A stretch of DNA of 64,000 nt from Opitutaceae bacterium (GTDB lineage Bacteria > Verrucomicrobiota > Verrucomicrobiia > Opitutales > Opitutaceae). The notes beneath the pieces are model-generated. The model worked only from the letters and a program-made list of their open reading frames with translations. It searched no databases and was not told where the DNA came from. The translations under genes and the position numbers were made by a program. Location: the NCBI GenBank assembly GCA_016794625.1, contig JAEUGY010000114.1:62001-126000 (forward strand), written 5' to 3'. Shown here piece after piece: positions 62,101-64,000 of the stretch; the stretch's first letter is position 1; the number at the start of each line of letters is the position of its first letter.

Positions 62101-62872
62101 TCAAAACAGAGCCCAAGTCTCCGACGGCCACAAAGAGCCCGTTGAAGACGGTCACTCCCCGCAGGTGGGTCGAGCTTCCCGTGCGGGTCGAGGTCCAGGT
62201 CAGGCTGTCCTTGGACGTCGCGGCGGCTCCGGCCAGTCCGACGGCAACGAAGCGTTCCCGCCCAAACGTCACCGCCTCCAAATCCTTGATCTCCGCGGGT
62301 GACCGCAGGGAGAAGCCCTCCAGATTCGCGCGGCTGCCGCGCACGCCCTCACTTCCGACCATGACCACTTGACCGAGTCCTTCGGCCACACCCCGCCAGG
62401 CCAATGGAGGAATGCGGTCGAAGCTCAGCGACCAGGTCACCGGGGGAAAATCGGAACTGGCGAATGCGCCGGCGTCACCTACCGCGATAAAGCGCATTTC
62501 AATCGCGCCAACGGTGGCGAAGCGCGCGGGATGGCCCGACGACGGGGTTGCGCTGGCAGACCACCATTGTTGTCCGTCGTGGGACAGCAGTACTGTGGCC
62601 TCGTCACCCACCGCCACAAAGAGCCCGCTGCCAAAGGTCAGGCCTCGCAGCCGTACCGAGGAGCCGCTGACGCGGGGTGACCACAGCCGTCCGTCGGGTG
62701 AACTCAGGATCACACCCTTTTCCCCGACCGCCACAAACTGGCCGGCGCCAAAGGCGACGGCGTTGAGGGTTTCCTGGGTGGGGGACGGGGAGCTTGACCA
62801 GGCCAGCTGCGCGCGTGCGGTTCCTGCCAAGACCAACGTGGTGAAAGCAAGGAGCAGCCAGTCTTTCACCAT
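59171..62872 (-). CDS. Large secreted multi-domain protein (propeller, Ig-like, delta-60 repeats, two LVNLSA modules)
   Basis: This 1233-aa protein starts at ATG 62872 with a signal peptide (MVKDWLLLAFTTLVLAGTARAQ). Residues about 23-300 contain propeller-like repeats of the FVAVGxxGxxxxSxDGxxW kind (FVAVGEKGVILSSPDGRLW, FVAVGDEATVLLSHDGQQWW, FVAVGDLGSVLTSPDGAVW). An Ig-like domain follows near 305-390 (YTVTVTNAHGAVTSPP). Delta-60 repeats occupy about 395-790 (LAVQPDGRILAGGGFSRVNG, LVRLLGDGTVDPSF, LALAPDGKIVAGGSY). A second Ig-like region and two LVNLSA modules (60018-59600 and 59566-59174) end the protein. No catalytic domain is visible. It is probably a surface-displayed protein. Confidence 0.8.
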   Translation of the reverse strand: MVKDWLLLAFTTLVLAGTARAQLAWSSSPSPTQETLNAVAFGAGQFVAVGEKGVILSSPDGRLWSPRVSGSSVRLRGLTFGSGLFVAVGDEATVLLSHDGQQWWSASATPSSGHPARFATVGAIEMRFIAVGDAGAFASSDFPPVTWSLSFDRIPPLAWRGVAEGLGQVVMVGSEGVRGSRANLEGFSLRSPAEIKDLEAVTFGRERFVAVGLAGAAATSKDSLTWTSTRTGSSTHLRGVTVFNGLFVAVGDLGSVLTSPDGAVWSPRPSVSTADLRSVAASPLAAVAVGAQGTLLVSSRADLPPSLVKPPESVSEEIGGATYLSVDATGTEPLTYRWALEGTPLDAPSDPRLRFNELIASHTGNYTVTVTNAHGAVTSPPVRLSVLPAAGPAVVDPTFNPRLVMLRAPTALLAWPGDRLLVAGGYPGRLLRLYDDGTPDPTFTAVDVSNAPTETTVADIDALAVQPDGRILAGGGFSRVNGVERRRLVRLLGDGTVDPSFSAPAELAAGPGIRAIAIDVTGAMFVANGTSRIWRLRPDGAIDPSFSSREVPENATEPKLLFHTLALAPDGKIVAGGSYAGSSAHAGPVRFTTSGTIDLQLPLPPFDRTGGTLSPYETDALRVLADGRIMVASTRIHWDSRNPNPTYAQSCLRFSASGALDATYRATLPPETATERYWSRAWFYPDGRALLACRFDPLSPSDILHHAIIRLASDGSHDRSIGGATVRNVYRSGPERFQPINQLLISSSGKLVIGGNLYLFNDPSLLYLARLNEVAGEGLRAPEEVILTATPADAAIGTTVTYQVSARSSGPLVHVWQRQFPRAYVRLDQRTAVYPSVMTLTVVNSRGSATPVAVVRQASPAAPPRIVSQTRAVSTQAGREAELKVESTTGLFTRTSYEWRRDGQFVAYTQGPLILSSVTASDAGTYTVTVRDNFGNATTGAPIVVKVDEASRLVNLSARAWVGPGEAGAPGEQGIFAGFVIPGPGPRRILLRGIGPALGQFGVASPLRSARLFVYDSQGKVIHSNAGWDRSPAASILASATDFASLGAFPLAPGSGDAAMVIEVEPGAYTAALSGQVDPATQRPDVGVGLIELYEYDRRADRLVNLSARVTVGIGGEVAIPGLAVRGAVSKRLLVRAVGPGLAAFGVSSPLADPRLELRDESGRIIGGNDDWSAQPGAAEVRQAAATVGAFALTEGSRDAAQLLTVTPGNYTVVVNGAPATTGIALVEVYEVP

Positions 62873-63067
62873 GCATCGAGGCTACACCCGGTGCGTCGCG
62901 GGACAACGCCTGATTCAACGTGGAACGTACCTCCGTCTGGACCAGAACGATCCGCCGATTATTTGGCGATCCCTTGCCGGCGCGTTGCGTTCTGGCGTAT
63001 TGGGGTGGCTTTTCGAACGCGACATTTCACGGTGGGGGCGTGCGGTCCAACCCCTTGACGCTCTCCT

Positions 63068-64000
63068 ATGACCTTACCCCGATTTGCCGCTCTGGCGGCT
63101 GCCCTGTTGGTGCCTTTCGCGATGGCTGCGGCTCAATCCGCGGTCGGGCGCTTCACGCAGCACGCTGACATCGGAGCTCCGACCATCGCAGGATCCACCA
63201 CCTATGATGCTTCAATCCAACAGTATCGCATGAGTGCGGGTGGCATCAACCTGTGGGGCGCCTCCGATCAGTTTCACTTCGCGTGGAACACCTTGCAGGG
63301 CGACTTCATCGTCCGGGCCCGCGTGGAGTTTGTCGGCCAGGGAGTGGATCCCCATCGCAAGCTTGGCTGGATGGTGCGCTCCACCCTCGACGCGGATTCG
63401 GCCTATGCAGACGCCTGCGTGCATGGCGACGGCCTGACGTCCCTTCAGTTTCGCCGAACCAAGGGCGCCGCGACCGAGCAAGTCCTGCTGCCGCTCAAGG
63501 GCGGTGATGTCATCCAGCTCGAACGCCGGGGCACGACGTATCTGTTTTCCTCGGCGCGTTACGGAGAGACGTTTGTCACGGCCAGCGTGGCGGACCTCCA
63601 GCTGGGTGATGCGGTGAACGTGGGCCTTTTTCTCTGCTCGCACAACGCGGCGGTGAAGGAGGAGGCCATCTTCAAGGACGTGCGCATCGTGCAGCCGCCG
63701 AAGGTCGGATATGTTCCGTATCGCGACTACCTGGGAAGCCTCCTGGAGATCTTGAACGTGCACACGGGCAAGCTCGACGTCGTGCACCAGTCGCCCGAGC
63801 AGTTTGAGGCGCCGAACTGGCTGCCGGATGGCCGGACCCTGATCCTCAATGTCAGCGGACCCGGGCCGAACAAGGGCCGGTTGCAGACCTTTGACCTCGT
63901 CACCGGGCAGGTAGCGCTGCTGGACACCGGGTTTGCCAACCGTAACAACAACGATCATGTGCCCAGCTTTGACGGCAAGCGGCTCGGGATCAGTCACCAC
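63068..64000 (+). CDS. Secreted TolB-like protein, 5' part (runs off the window)
   Basis: The frame is open from ATG 63068 to the last base (311 codons) with no stop. It begins with a signal peptide (LPRFAALAAALLVPFAMAAAQ). Residues about 25-215 are a beta-sandwich of the DUF1349/concanavalin-like type (YRMSAGGINLWGASDQFHFAW, LGWMVRSTLDADSAYADACV, VNVGLFLCSHNAAVKEEAIF). From about 220 a TolB/PD40-like propeller begins (LEILNVHTGKLDVVHQSPEQ, PNWLPDGRTLILNVSGPGP, SFDGKRLGISHH). Such proteins are usually periplasmic and may bind or process carbohydrates. The pyrimidine-rich leader is CTTGACGCTCTCCT. The gene is divergent from the 1233-aa secreted protein. Confidence 0.85.
   Translation, partial: MTLPRFAALAAALLVPFAMAAAQSAVGRFTQHADIGAPTIAGSTTYDASIQQYRMSAGGINLWGASDQFHFAWNTLQGDFIVRARVEFVGQGVDPHRKLGWMVRSTLDADSAYADACVHGDGLTSLQFRRTKGAATEQVLLPLKGGDVIQLERRGTTYLFSSARYGETFVTASVADLQLGDAVNVGLFLCSHNAAVKEEAIFKDVRIVQPPKVGYVPYRDYLGSLLEILNVHTGKLDVVHQSPEQFEAPNWLPDGRTLILNVSGPGPNKGRLQTFDLVTGQVALLDTGFANRNNNDHVPSFDGKRLGISHH

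Noticed and set aside
1..64000. Mobile genetic elements
   Set aside because: No transposase, integrase, phage gene or target-site duplication was recognised; the repeats are short hairpins without coding capacity.

Overview
The window is high-GC, gene-dense DNA that looks like a chromosome segment from the Verrucomicrobia, most likely the Opitutaceae. That placement is inferred from content: a PVC-type CxxCH haem protein with an N-terminal dehydrogenase-like propeller, secreted proteins built from Ig-like domains and 'LVNLSAR' modules, a DUF4118 hybrid kinase, polysaccharide lyases and GC-rich intergenic hairpin repeats. I see no rRNA, tRNA, transposase, integrase, CRISPR array or replication origin.

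Layout. 1-11 kb is a carbohydrate-use region. It holds the tail of an FAH-family dehydratase and a ketoglutarate-semialdehyde-type dehydrogenase (a plausible oxidative pentose route), a lone O-methyltransferase, a kelch-SSS symporter fusion, a D-tagatose-3-epimerase-like enzyme with a clear terminator, and two secreted proteins. 11.1-21.6 kb is the most unusual locus: a minus-strand run of a GH3-type acyl-adenylating enzyme, two GNAT-like proteins and two B12-binding radical SAM enzymes, then a plus-strand desaturase and a PAP2-type protein interrupted by an in-frame TAG, then a minus-strand Rieske oxygenase, NTF2-like protein and alpha/beta hydrolase. It reads as an uncharacterised lipid or acyl-amide biosynthetic cluster. 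21.8-26.2 kb is a four-gene operon in which every junction overlaps by 4 nt: OmpR-type regulator, amicyanin-like cupredoxin, sensor kinase and outer-membrane barrel. 26.4-35.3 kb has a secreted Ig protein, a large hybrid kinase, the PVC haem protein and glycerate kinase.

36-42.2 kb is a cell-surface signalling set: ECF sigma factor, FecR anti-sigma, STN-domain TonB receptor and a TlpA-like thioredoxin protein. 42.3-51.2 kb is a pectin locus. A LacI repressor is divergent from a giant pectinesterase, a perfect 22-bp palindrome lies between them, and a pectate lyase follows. 51.2-64 kb holds a DUF2059 protein, small secreted proteins, an OPT transporter, an LpxR-type lipid A deacylase, a 55-aa DUF1328 membrane protein, a cytochrome P450, PhnA, a 1233-aa multi-domain secreted protein and the start of a secreted TolB-like protein cut by the window end.

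Two features run through the window. A family of composite hairpin repeats sits at gene 3' ends, including a 180-bp tandem at 35.45-35.86 kb. Many genes have a pyrimidine-rich tract just before the start codon instead of a Shine-Dalgarno sequence.
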